A DNA stretch of 6,650 bases from Dehalococcoidales bacterium (GCA_030667735.1 DAOUVG010000088.1:1-6650), one strand, 5' to 3'; numbered from the stretch's first letter, positions 1-6,085 are shown. The notes: generated from the letters alone by a model not told the origin. Made by a program: numbers and translations.

Positions 1-327
1 AATAACATGAGCCGCCCAGAGGAGTTGGGATACTTCCTCCAATGTCATGGCTATGCTACTGTATGACCTGATGGACCTCCTCTTGAAAAGTGTTACCTCG
101 ATTGAAACGTCTCCATCTGTCCGTTGCTCCGGTAGCTCTCCACCTTCCCCCAGCGATGCTCCTGATACTCCTGCCGATGCCGTTCCATCTGCTGGTGAGC
201 AGGAGGGTAAGAAGTAGGACAATAGCGCCAGTGCCCCCAGCGATGTAACACCTTTCAGGAATTTCCGTCGTGCCAGCGGTATCTTCTGTGGGGATAGTGT
301 TTGTCTTCCAGGTTGGGATATTCTCAT
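1..327 (-). CDS. SagB-type nitroreductase-family protein with Tat lipoprotein signal (partial, C-terminus beyond window)
   Basis: The minus strand is open from ATG at 327 to the window edge (109 codons). A strong AAGGAGG (337-343) sits 9 nt upstream and fixes the start. Residues 19-25 are ARRKFLK, a twin-arginine motif, followed by a hydrophobic stretch (26-40) and L40-P-S-C43, a lipobox-like end with an unusual proline. A low-complexity Ala/Gly/Ser linker (44-65) follows. Residues 73-109 read like the N-terminus of a SagB/ThcOx-type FMN nitroreductase: a 'TLFKRRSIRSY' segment (79-89), where the RRSxR residues usually contact FMN, then 'LEEVSQLLWAA' (96-106). Family members are FMN-dependent oxidoreductases. 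Here the predicted product would be exported folded and lipid-anchored outside the membrane. The substrate is unknown and the catalytic core lies outside the window. It follows the epimerase on the same strand but 326 nt away with its own promoter, so it is probably a separate unit. Confidence 0.82.
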   Translation of the reverse strand, partial: MRISQPGRQTLSPQKIPLARRKFLKGVTSLGALALLSYFLPSCSPADGTASAGVSGASLGEGGELPEQRTDGDVSIEVTLFKRRSIRSYSSIAMTLEEVSQLLWAAHVI

Positions 328-653
328 TCTGCTATGCCTCCTTGTTGTCGGTCATACCTGCATATCTTAAGCGAGGGTTGCTGAAGCGATTACATAGGCA
401 GAATCAGGAAATGTTGAACGCGACCAGCCGTCTTTGTCACAGTATCGCAGACGCAGTCCAGGCCGGTGATGGCGGAATAGGGCTTGGGGAAGACATATTT
501 TCGGCAGGTGCCAACATCGGTTGACATAACCAGATAACCTCACGTTGTCACCAGTGGCAATATCGGCCTATTCGAATTTGGAGCCCGTCTCCGTGGCGAC
601 AAATATATCTGAGGCACAGGTGTAAGTCAAGACATGCTAATCGCAGTGCCGCG
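328..653 (-). other. Gene-poor stretch between epimerase and SagB-like gene; probable long 5' leader
   Basis: No convincing protein gene is seen on either strand. A sigma-70-like promoter lies at its right end, so a transcript would carry a leader of roughly 265 nt before the ATG at 327. Within it is a minus-strand reading frame of 45 codons (390-527, starting MSTDVGTCRKYVF), with GAGG about 10 nt upstream of its ATG; I do not recognise it. Short protein-like readings also occur here on both strands, broken by stops, for example minus-strand 'SDIFVATETGSKFE' ending just downstream of the -10 box. This could be a decayed gene remnant or chance. No terminator hairpin with a T-run follows the epimerase stop. 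Confidence 0.4.
602..630 (-). promoter_or_regulatory. Sigma-70-like promoter for the SagB-like gene
   Basis: On the minus strand TTGACT (625-630) and TATATT (602-607) are separated by exactly 17 nt; each box matches 5 of 6 consensus positions. Transcription would start near 595 and run toward the SagB-like start at 327. The promoter begins 24 nt after the epimerase stop, consistent with a separate transcription unit. Found by eye only. Confidence 0.5.
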
Positions 654-1052
654 TTAGCCCTGAACAAGTTCCAGGAGGACTCCCCCCGTTGCTTTGGGAT
701 GCAGAAAAGCAATGGTGGTATTCTCAACGCCCTTTCTGGGTTGCTCATCGATAAGGCGAATACCCTTTTCTCGCAGCAGCCTTAAGGAATCATCGATATC
801 AGCAACCTCGAAAGCCATGTGATGGAGACCTTCTCCCCTGCGTTCAATGTGTCTGGCAATCGGACTTTCCGAATCAGTAGCTTCAAGCAACTCGATTTTG
901 CTATCGCCAACCGGAATGATGGCAGTCCTGGTCTTCTGGTCTTCAACAACTTCAAATGTGCCCACCGTCAGACCCAGTGCGTCAGCGTACAATACCAGTG
1001 CATCTTCAATACTGCTCACAGCAATCCCAATGTGGTTAATCTTGGCTATCAT
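654..1052 (-). CDS. mce: Methylmalonyl-CoA epimerase
   Basis: A 132-residue protein of the vicinal-oxygen-chelate (glyoxalase-like) fold, the usual length for methylmalonyl-CoA epimerase (EC 5.1.99.1), which interconverts the 2S and 2R forms of methylmalonyl-CoA in the cytoplasm. Two beta-alpha-beta-beta-beta modules are visible (about 1-57 and 73-131). The metal ligands line up with those of the Propionibacterium enzyme: H7 in 'NHIGIAV', E54 in 'KIELLEA' (Gln in Propionibacterium), H78 in 'GLHHMAFEV' and E128 in 'LLELVQG'. The start lies inside the end of the mutase small-subunit gene (17-nt overlap), with GGGAGG only 3 nt before the ATG, so translational coupling is likely. The neighbours, both mutase subunits, settle the function against other VOC-family members. 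It is the last gene of the operon. Confidence 0.95.
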   Translation of the reverse strand: MIAKINHIGIAVSSIEDALVLYADALGLTVGTFEVVEDQKTRTAIIPVGDSKIELLEATDSESPIARHIERRGEGLHHMAFEVADIDDSLRLLREKGIRLIDEQPRKGVENTTIAFLHPKATGGVLLELVQG

Positions 1053-1455
1053 TGTCCTCCCTCTTCAAGTTTGCTTGAATGAAGCCCGCAATATCGCGAA
1101 TAGGTGTTCCCGGGCCGAATACCTGCGCAATACCGGCCTCCTGTGTCTTTGCGATATCCTTCTTGGGTATGATTCCACCACCTATGAACAGGACATCCCG
1201 GTCGCTTTGCTGTTTGAAAAGCTCCACCGTCCTGGAGAATAGCACCATGTGGGCTCCAGTGTGACAGCTAAGGCCGACGACGTCGGCATCCTCCTGTATG
1301 GCTGCCTGGCAGACCTGCTCCGGCATTACCCGCAGTCCCAGATAGATGACCTCCATGCCTGCATCGCGTAGTCCCTGCACCACCACGTTTACACCTCTAT
1401 CATGGCCGTCCAGACCCAGTTTGGCAATTATAACTCGTATTTTGCTGTCCTTCAT
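1036..1455 (-). CDS. mcmA2: Methylmalonyl-CoA mutase, small (cobalamin-binding) subunit
   Basis: A 139-residue stand-alone B12-binding domain with a Rossmann-like flavodoxin fold. The base-off/His-on signature D16-G-H18-D-R-G21 is intact; H18 is the predicted lower axial cobalt ligand. The second signature, normally S-x-L, reads S63-C-H65 before 'TGAHM', so the usual leucine is replaced. The glycine motif near the nucleotide tail is seen at about 92-95 ('FIGGGIIPKKD'). Split mutases, with a separate large subunit and an approximately 140-residue B12 subunit, occur in archaea and several anaerobic bacterial lineages. AGAGAGG sits 6 nt before the ATG. It follows the large subunit by 34 nt and overlaps the epimerase by 17 nt. 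The product should assemble with the large subunit and adenosylcobalamin in the cytoplasm. Confidence 0.94.
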   Translation of the reverse strand: MKDSKIRVIIAKLGLDGHDRGVNVVVQGLRDAGMEVIYLGLRVMPEQVCQAAIQEDADVVGLSCHTGAHMVLFSRTVELFKQQSDRDVLFIGGGIIPKKDIAKTQEAGIAQVFGPGTPIRDIAGFIQANLKREDNDSQD

Positions 1456-1489
1456 AACAAACCTCTCTATCTACTGACCGCTAGACCAC

Positions 1490-3100
1490 CTATAGCGTGC
1501 TGCCAATACCCGCCTCCTGGTATTCGCCAAACACGTCTCGCAGTGCGTCGGCTATCTCGCCAACCGTGGCATACGCCCGCACCGCCTCGATGAATGCCGG
1601 CATCAGGTTCTCATCGCTTCCGGCCACCTGTCTTATCCTCTCCAGAGTGCTCCTCACACTTTCACTGTCCCTGGTCTCCCTGAGATTCCTGAGCCTGGCT
1701 ATCTGCCTGTCCGCCACGTCCTCGTCAATCGTCAGCAGTTCCACGTCCGTCTCCTCTTCGGTAACGTAGCTGTTGACACCGACGACAACCTGTTCTCCGG
1801 AATCCACCGCCTTCTGGTGGTCGTAGGCCGACTTTCTGATCTCTCTCTGGATGTAACCCTGCTGGATTGCCGCGGGCGCACCACCCATCTCATCAATCCT
1901 GGCGATGTACTCGTGTATCCCTTCCTCTATCTTATCGGTCAGCCATTCAACGTAGTACGACCCTCCGAGAGGGTCAACCGTGTCTGCCACACCGCTTTCG
2001 TGAGCAATAATCTGCTGGGTCCTCAGGGATACCTGCACTGACTCTTCGGTTGGTAGAGCCAGTGCCTCGTCATACGAGCAAGTGGCCAATGACTGGCACC
2101 CGCCCAGGACAGCAGCAAGTGCCTCTATCGCCACCCTGATAATGTTGTTCATCGGCTGCTGCTTGGTCAGGGTACTGCCACCGGTCTGAACGTGGTATCT
2201 GAGCATCAGTGACCTGGGGTTCTTGGCACCGAATCTGTCCTTCATTATCCCGGCCCAGGCACGCCGCACCGCACGGAACTTGGCAACCTCTTCCAACAGG
2301 TTCCCGAACGAGACAAAGAAGAAAGAGAATCTTGGCGCAAAAGAGTCGACATCCATCCCCCTGTCAATCATCGCCTGCACGTAGGCAATTCCGTTGGCCA
2401 ACGTGAAGGCAGCTTCCTGCACCGCCGTGGCGCCGGCCTCACGCATGTGATAGCCGCTGATGCTTATCGAGTTCCACCTGGGCAGGTGCTCCGCGCAGTA
2501 GGAGCAGATGTCCGTTGTCAAACGCATGGAGGCTTCCGGTCCGTATATGTAGGTATTCCTGGATACGTACTCCTTCAAGAGGTCATTCTGGACTGTGCCG
2601 GCAAGCTTGCTTATATCCGCGCCCTGCTTCTCCGCGGCGACGATGTACATCGCCAGCATGATGGGAGCCGTGGCATTGATTGTCATTGATGTACTGACAT
2701 CTCCCAGGGGAATGCCATCCCAGAGGTCCTCCATATCCTGAAGTGAGTCTATGGCCACACCAACTTTCCCAATCTCCGCGAGGGCCATAGGGTGGTCTGA
2801 GTCATACCCCATCTGGGTCGGGAGATGGAAAGCGACGCTGAAGCCGGTCTGTCCCTGTTCGTAGAGGTACTTATACCGTCCGTTGGTCTCTTCCACCGTC
2901 GCGTACCCGGAATACTGCCGCATTGTCCACAACCTGCTGCGGTAACCGCTGGGCATTATGTTTCTGACAAACGGATACTCACCCGGCAAACCGGGGTCTT
3001 TGCCGGACCCTGGCAAGTCATCCGGGGTGTATACCCTGTTGACCACAATGCCGTCAACGGTAGTCCTGAACTCTTCCTTTCTTTCCTTCTGCTCCGTCAT
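1490..3100 (-). CDS. mcmA1: Methylmalonyl-CoA mutase, large (substrate-binding) subunit
   Basis: A 536-residue TIM-barrel subunit of the adenosylcobalamin-dependent acyl-CoA mutase family; the length matches large subunits that lack a fused B12 domain. It catalyses (2R)-methylmalonyl-CoA to succinyl-CoA rearrangement (EC 5.4.99.2) with the small subunit encoded next. Landmarks are 'TMRQYSGYATVEETN' (59-73), 'GYDSDHP' (98-104), 'GTVQNDLLKEY' (168-178), 'SISISGYHMREAGAT' (211-225), 'QTGGSTLT' (305-312) and 'DPLGGSYYVEWLT' (376-388). Y63, R193 and H218 align with Y89, R207 and H244 of the Propionibacterium enzyme. The Tyr/Arg pair that holds the substrate carboxylate favours methylmalonyl-CoA over isobutyryl-CoA, whose mutase has Phe/Gln. 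One departure is H92 in 'AFHLPTQ', where Asp is usual. GGAGG (3113-3117) lies 12 nt before the ATG, a little far. First gene of the operon. Confidence 0.96.
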   Translation of the reverse strand: MTEQKERKEEFRTTVDGIVVNRVYTPDDLPGSGKDPGLPGEYPFVRNIMPSGYRSRLWTMRQYSGYATVEETNGRYKYLYEQGQTGFSVAFHLPTQMGYDSDHPMALAEIGKVGVAIDSLQDMEDLWDGIPLGDVSTSMTINATAPIMLAMYIVAAEKQGADISKLAGTVQNDLLKEYVSRNTYIYGPEASMRLTTDICSYCAEHLPRWNSISISGYHMREAGATAVQEAAFTLANGIAYVQAMIDRGMDVDSFAPRFSFFFVSFGNLLEEVAKFRAVRRAWAGIMKDRFGAKNPRSLMLRYHVQTGGSTLTKQQPMNNIIRVAIEALAAVLGGCQSLATCSYDEALALPTEESVQVSLRTQQIIAHESGVADTVDPLGGSYYVEWLTDKIEEGIHEYIARIDEMGGAPAAIQQGYIQREIRKSAYDHQKAVDSGEQVVVGVNSYVTEEETDVELLTIDEDVADRQIARLRNLRETRDSESVRSTLERIRQVAGSDENLMPAFIEAVRAYATVGEIADALRDVFGEYQEAGIGSTL

Positions 3101-3141
3101 ATGTCTTTGTTTCCTCCATTCACAGAGTTGCTGACAGGCCG

Positions 3142-3157
3142 CTGTGACCTGTCACAG
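3142..3157. promoter_or_regulatory. Perfect palindrome upstream of the mutase operon, candidate operator
   Basis: CTGTGAC and GTCACAG face each other across a 2-nt centre, a perfect 7-bp inverted repeat lying 41 nt before the mutase start. On the minus strand a TATTAT (3159-3164) stands directly upstream, so the palindrome could overlap a transcription start and act as a repressor site; no good -35 box accompanies it. The core TGTGA-N4-TCACA resembles a CRP site but with 4 instead of 6 spacer bases. The regulator is unknown. A competing 7-bp hairpin, TGACAGG (3132-3138) with CCTGTCA (3148-3154), overlaps it. Confidence 0.4.
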
Positions 3158-3247
3158 AATAATACCGTACTACCTGTCGAGTTAGAGACCCGGTGTCCTT
3201 TCATCTCCTCATGCAAGCACTACGTTGGACAGCTTGCTTACCTTAGT

Positions 3248-3276
3248 AATATATGATAATACCACTTTGAGGACTA
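3248..3276 (-). promoter_or_regulatory. Weak candidate promoter for the mutase operon
   Basis: On the minus strand a good -10 box TATATT (3248-3253) has a poor -35, TAGTCC (3271-3276), at the correct 17-nt spacing. It would give a leader of about 140 nt containing the palindrome at 3142-3157. The TATTAT at 3159-3164 is an alternative -10 without a clear -35. Confidence 0.25.
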
Positions 3277-3530
3277 AAGTTCCCGTCATTGGAGACAACT
3301 CGCTCCACGAGGATTTGAATCTGTGGATGATAATATAATTGTTAATAACGTGCAGCAGTTATAGATTGACAAAGACATCTTACCTACATGGAGTGGCAGT
3401 TGGCAAGCCACTGTACTCGTCCAGTACATAAGTAGCACTCCAGTACTGTGCAAACCATAGCATATCGACGGATGCCAGGATTTTGACTGAGCGTTACATC
3501 GAGTGGACAGTATGGAAATCCGTTCACAGG

Positions 3531-3555
3531 GGTAACAGCATAAGCAAATGTTACC
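3531..3555. repeat. Inverted repeat, 7-bp arms, 11-nt loop
   Basis: GGTAACA (3531-3537) is perfectly complementary to TGTTACC (3549-3555). It could be a hairpin in RNA or a protein-binding dyad. No T-run follows on either side. Confidence 0.4.
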
Positions 3556-3623
3556 TGACATCCCGCTGAGCGGAGTTAGCAATCCGGCGTTAGGCAAAGT
3601 ACAGACTTGGCCGAGCGACAACA

Positions 3624-3646
3624 ATAGCCTCAGATGACGAGGCTAT
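3624..3646. repeat. Inverted repeat, 8-bp arms, 7-nt loop
   Basis: ATAGCCTC (3624-3631) pairs perfectly with GAGGCTAT (3639-3646) around loop AGATGAC. This is the longest perfect stem in the intergenic region. No poly-T follows, so a terminator is unlikely. Confidence 0.45.
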
Positions 3647-3755
3647 ATCACAAAGGGAGGCTTCGCTCATCTCGGCTTGGGCTGAGGCAGATCCTCTGCT
3701 CTCTCGCTGGCAGCAGGTATGAACCCGGCGATGGGCGTAGCCCTGGACGAGTTAA

Positions 3756-3805
3756 GCAGGGCAATGATATATAGCCTGCCCCAACCGAATGCCCCTACAG
3801 GGCAT
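3756..3805 (+). other. Alternative-pairing element: two GGGCA and two TGCCC segments
   Basis: GGGCA at 3759-3763, TGCCC at 3777-3781, TGCCC at 3790-3794 and GGGCA at 3800-3804 can pair first-with-second plus third-with-fourth, or cross-pair. The 3' hairpin is 6 bp (ATGCCC 3789-3794 with GGGCAT 3800-3805, loop CTACA). The layout resembles the switching stems of leader RNAs, but no known aptamer is recognised and it lies upstream of the best promoter for the surface-protein gene. Confidence 0.3.
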
Positions 3806-3851
3806 GGACAAGGTCGTTTGACTATTTATTCGGACTCAAGTAGTCTGTGTA

Positions 3852-3880
3852 TTGACGGAACTCATCGATATTCATATCCT
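3852..3880 (+). promoter_or_regulatory. Candidate sigma-70-like promoter for the surface-protein gene
   Basis: TTGACG (3852-3857, 5 of 6 matches) and TATCCT (3875-3880, 4 of 6) are 17 nt apart. Transcription would begin near 3887, giving a leader of about 46 nt. That leader carries or borders a small inverted repeat, CCTCC (3896-3900) with GGAGG (3903-3907). A second, weaker pair, TTGACT and TAGTCT with 17-nt spacing, lies just upstream near 3819-3847. Confidence 0.4.
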
Positions 3881-3933
3881 GCAATGGTTTATTATCCTCC
3901 CTGGAGGGGTTAGGAGTAAGAAAGAGAGGTCTG

Positions 3934-5325
3934 ATGAAAGTAAAGTATTCGTGCAATCGATGGTGGCCTTGGTTAACAGCGATTATTGCAATCGCTGTTC
4001 TCTTTTCTATGTTACCTGCCCTGGCACTGGCTTCACCAGGGGAAGAACCTCCGGTGGAAACGGTCTACAACGTCACTTTCCATAGCTCGGGGGAGAGCAT
4101 GTGGATGGAAGGGACAGCACCTGACGATTTTTTAAATGAAACTATCCCAATCATCTCAGAGTCATGGTACGAATCCGGCTCCACGGGATATATCACGGAG
4201 ATTGCCGGCTCCGATTTTGGTGGTAGAATCGGTGGCAGCACATCCGGAAGTATCAACCTTGCGGTAGACTTCTATGACTTCGGCTCGGGCTCGGTGGAAA
4301 TCGACTACCCGGTCCAGGTGAAACTGGTCACGCCGGGGGCTAATTCGTTCAAGCCGGGTGACACCGTTACCATAGAATCAAGTGTAGACCTCCTGCCGGA
4401 CTGGCAGTTCTCCGTAACGCCACCTAACGGGACGATGGATATCAATGCCGGATTTGGCCTGGGATCCTCTGCGTGGGCTAAGATATGCATGTTTAGCTGC
4501 ACCGAATTCAACTTAATCCCACCTTTTGACTACTCTGTGTACGGCCCCATAGTCAGCGCCGATTTCGCGGACCCGATTACTATTGAATGGTGGGAGACAC
4601 TGGGGCATGGTATCAGCGGCAGCTACGGGTTGCCTGTGGTGGAAACGACCGCATCACTGGAAGGTGACGGAAAGTCCCTCACGGCCAGCGGTACTCGCAA
4701 CTTCGTAGACCTCAATATTGACTTGGACTCGTGGGCCAACAAGATGGGGATGCCGATACCACTGGGGCTGCACTCGCCCGAGATTGGGGGAGCACAGGCC
4801 GGGTACGAGATAGTAGATGTCTCTGTCAACCTGGACATGACCCAGTCGCACCAGTTCGAGTTCGAGCCGACCGTGGAGGTCTCGTTCCAGTTCCCGGAGT
4901 CGGTACAATACACGGTGAAGACACAATCCGGTTCCGTTGTGGCGACCGGTAACTCGGCACTGGTGGAGTTCGATGCCGGTCACAGCGTTGATATCGTATA
5001 CCCGGAGACGGCAACCGATATCTTCAATGTCGTACCGACATTCTCTCTGCGCAACAGCTTCTCAAATACCGCCACCACCACCTTCACACAGGATATTGCC
5101 ATTAAGGCGCTGGAGCTAACTCTAGTGATACCCGGCGTTGATGTTATCGACGAAATCTGCTTTAAAGCCGTAAAAATAAGGGTGTGGGTACCAACACCAA
5201 AATGGTTGGACCCCTTCGACGGCTATTGGAAGTGGGTGACGATCGTTCCGGCATTCTGCACCCCGGGCCCCGGAGATAGACCTGGGTACCCTGGGGCCAC
5301 TATATCAGGTGACACCGCAGACTGA
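3934..5325 (+). CDS. Secreted protein, N-terminal part of a PKD-repeat surface protein (frameshifted)
   Basis: This frame encodes 463 residues. Residues 1-33 are a Sec signal peptide: a basic and aromatic start (MKVKYSCNRWWPW), hydrophobic core 14-32 and an A-x-A site giving predicted cleavage after A33. Residues 34 to about 446 are Gly/Ser/Thr-rich with alternating hydrophobic residues, typical of extracellular beta-sandwich material. Notable pieces are 'FDAGHSVDIVYPE' and 'VVPTFSLRNSFSNTATTTF' in the C-terminal third. I do not recognise the domain; no catalytic motif is visible. GAGAGG stands only 4 nt before the ATG. The last ~17 residues (PGYPGATISGDTAD region) are probably out-of-frame: frame +2 is open from 5240 and continues into the PKD repeats. 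The intended product is very likely one long protein joined across about 5261-5273. Probable role: cell-surface or secreted structural or adhesive protein. Confidence 0.75.
   Translation: MKVKYSCNRWWPWLTAIIAIAVLFSMLPALALASPGEEPPVETVYNVTFHSSGESMWMEGTAPDDFLNETIPIISESWYESGSTGYITEIAGSDFGGRIGGSTSGSINLAVDFYDFGSGSVEIDYPVQVKLVTPGANSFKPGDTVTIESSVDLLPDWQFSVTPPNGTMDINAGFGLGSSAWAKICMFSCTEFNLIPPFDYSVYGPIVSADFADPITIEWWETLGHGISGSYGLPVVETTASLEGDGKSLTASGTRNFVDLNIDLDSWANKMGMPIPLGLHSPEIGGAQAGYEIVDVSVNLDMTQSHQFEFEPTVEVSFQFPESVQYTVKTQSGSVVATGNSALVEFDAGHSVDIVYPETATDIFNVVPTFSLRNSFSNTATTTFTQDIAIKALELTLVIPGVDVIDEICFKAVKIRVWVPTPKWLDPFDGYWKWVTIVPAFCTPGPGDRPGYPGATISGDTAD
5261..5273 (+). other. Frameshift site joining the two parts of the surface-protein gene
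   Basis: The +1 and +2 frames are both open only from 5240 to 5325. In that span CCGGG (5263-5267), a single C, then CCCGG (5269-5273) form an odd-length palindrome that includes a four-C run (5268-5271). Deleting one C gives the perfect palindrome CCGGGCCCGG and restores one frame, reading ...FCTPGPEIDLGTLGPLYQ.... A sequencing or assembly indel or a real mutation explains this best. Translational +1 slippage at the in-frame CCC codon (5269-5271, CCC to CCG) is possible but unproven. Confidence 0.6.
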
Positions 5326-5638
5326 CACCAGCACTAACACGTGGTTGTTTGACGGGGACAGGGACCCCTGGGAACTGGGCGGTTTCAACACCTCCAGTGG
5401 GGCACCATTCTCTCTGGACCCACAGCTACCACCCACGGCGAATGTTGTCGTGCCGGAACAGGCAGACGAGGGCCAGGCAGTAACGATGGATGGTTCCGGT
5501 TCCAGTGACCCCGATGGTGACCCCCTGACCTATTCCTGGGATTTCGGTGATGACACCACCGGCACAGGCGTCACCCCTGACCATACCTATGCTGACGATG
5601 GAGTCTACACGGTGACGCTGACGGTTGACGATGGATAC

Positions 5639-5774
5639 GGCGGTGAAGACAGCGCCAGTGCTACCGTCACGGTCAACAACGTGGCACCGGAGGTGGATGC
5701 CGGGCTTGAAGCTACTATCGACGAAGGTGATACCTTCTCAAGTTCCGGCTCCTTCACCGACCCCGGCACCGATA
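5639..5774 (+). repeat. Direct repeat copy A, 876-bp period (end of PKD repeat 1 and start of repeat 2)
   Basis: This 136-nt segment recurs at 6515-6650 with eight differences by eye, exactly 876 bp (292 codons, three domains) apart. It encodes GGEDSASATVTVNNVAPEVDAG and the start of the next domain. The match reaches the window edge, so the true repeat is longer. Confidence 0.82.
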
Positions 5775-6085
5775 GCTGGACGGCCACGGTTGACTATGGT
5801 GACGGTTCAGGCGTTCAGCCGCTGAGTCTCACAGACAAGACCTTCATCCTGAGCCACACCTATGACGACAACGATGTCTACACCGTCACCATCGAAGTGA
5901 CTGACGATGATACCGGTGTGGGTACCGGCACGACGACCGTCACGGTCGATAACGTGGCACCGATAATAACTGCCAGTGGCGACGAGGTTGATGAGAATGG
6001 TATAGCCACGGTCAGCGGCACTATCGATGACCCCGGAACCCTGGACACCTTCACCGTGGTTATTGATTGGGGTGAAGGCATACCG

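Larger units (their letters stand above)
3158..3851. other. Long intergenic region with clustered inverted repeats, no convincing gene
   Basis: About 700 nt between divergent genes. Open frames here are short, rich in Cys, Leu and Ser, lack ribosome binding sites and resemble no family I know. The left part (3245-3345) is AT-rich, with a perfect TATAAT at 3334-3339 but no matching -35. From 3392 on, perfect short inverted repeats cluster: 3392-3412 (6-bp arms), 3412-3428 (6), 3531-3555 (7), 3563-3573 (5, 1-nt centre), 3624-3646 (8), 3687-3699 (5), 3733-3743 (4), 3759-3781 (5) and 3789-3805 (6). TCCAGTAC is repeated directly at 3420-3427 and 3439-3446. None is followed by a T-run, so they do not look like intrinsic terminators. 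RNase P, SRP, tmRNA or tRNA signatures are not seen. It may be a structured leader, an unknown RNA or a decayed element. Confidence 0.4.

Noticed and set aside
270..524. Plus-strand open frame of 84 codons over the SagB-like start
   Set aside because: It overlaps antisense the well-supported SagB-like start and its ribosome site, and its product resembles nothing known.
847..1242. Plus-strand open frames antisense to the epimerase and B12 subunit
   Set aside because: They are shadows of strongly identified minus-strand genes.
3286..3624. Minus-strand open frame of 112 codons in the intergenic region
   Set aside because: Rich in Cys, Leu and Ser, with no recognisable domain and no clear ribosome site. 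It crosses several perfect dyads, so it looks like chance openness.
3624..3646. Intrinsic terminator
   Set aside because: The 8-bp stem is not followed by a T-run on either strand, and the flanking genes diverge from this region.
3158..3933. Known structured RNA (RNase P, SRP, tmRNA, tRNA, cobalamin or c-di-GMP riboswitch)
   Set aside because: None of the conserved sequence signatures was found on either strand; a B12 box was looked for because of the neighbouring mutase and not seen.
4623..4983. Minus-strand open frames inside the surface-protein gene
   Set aside because: Antisense to a frame with a signal peptide and coherent coding sequence; compositions are atypical of proteins.
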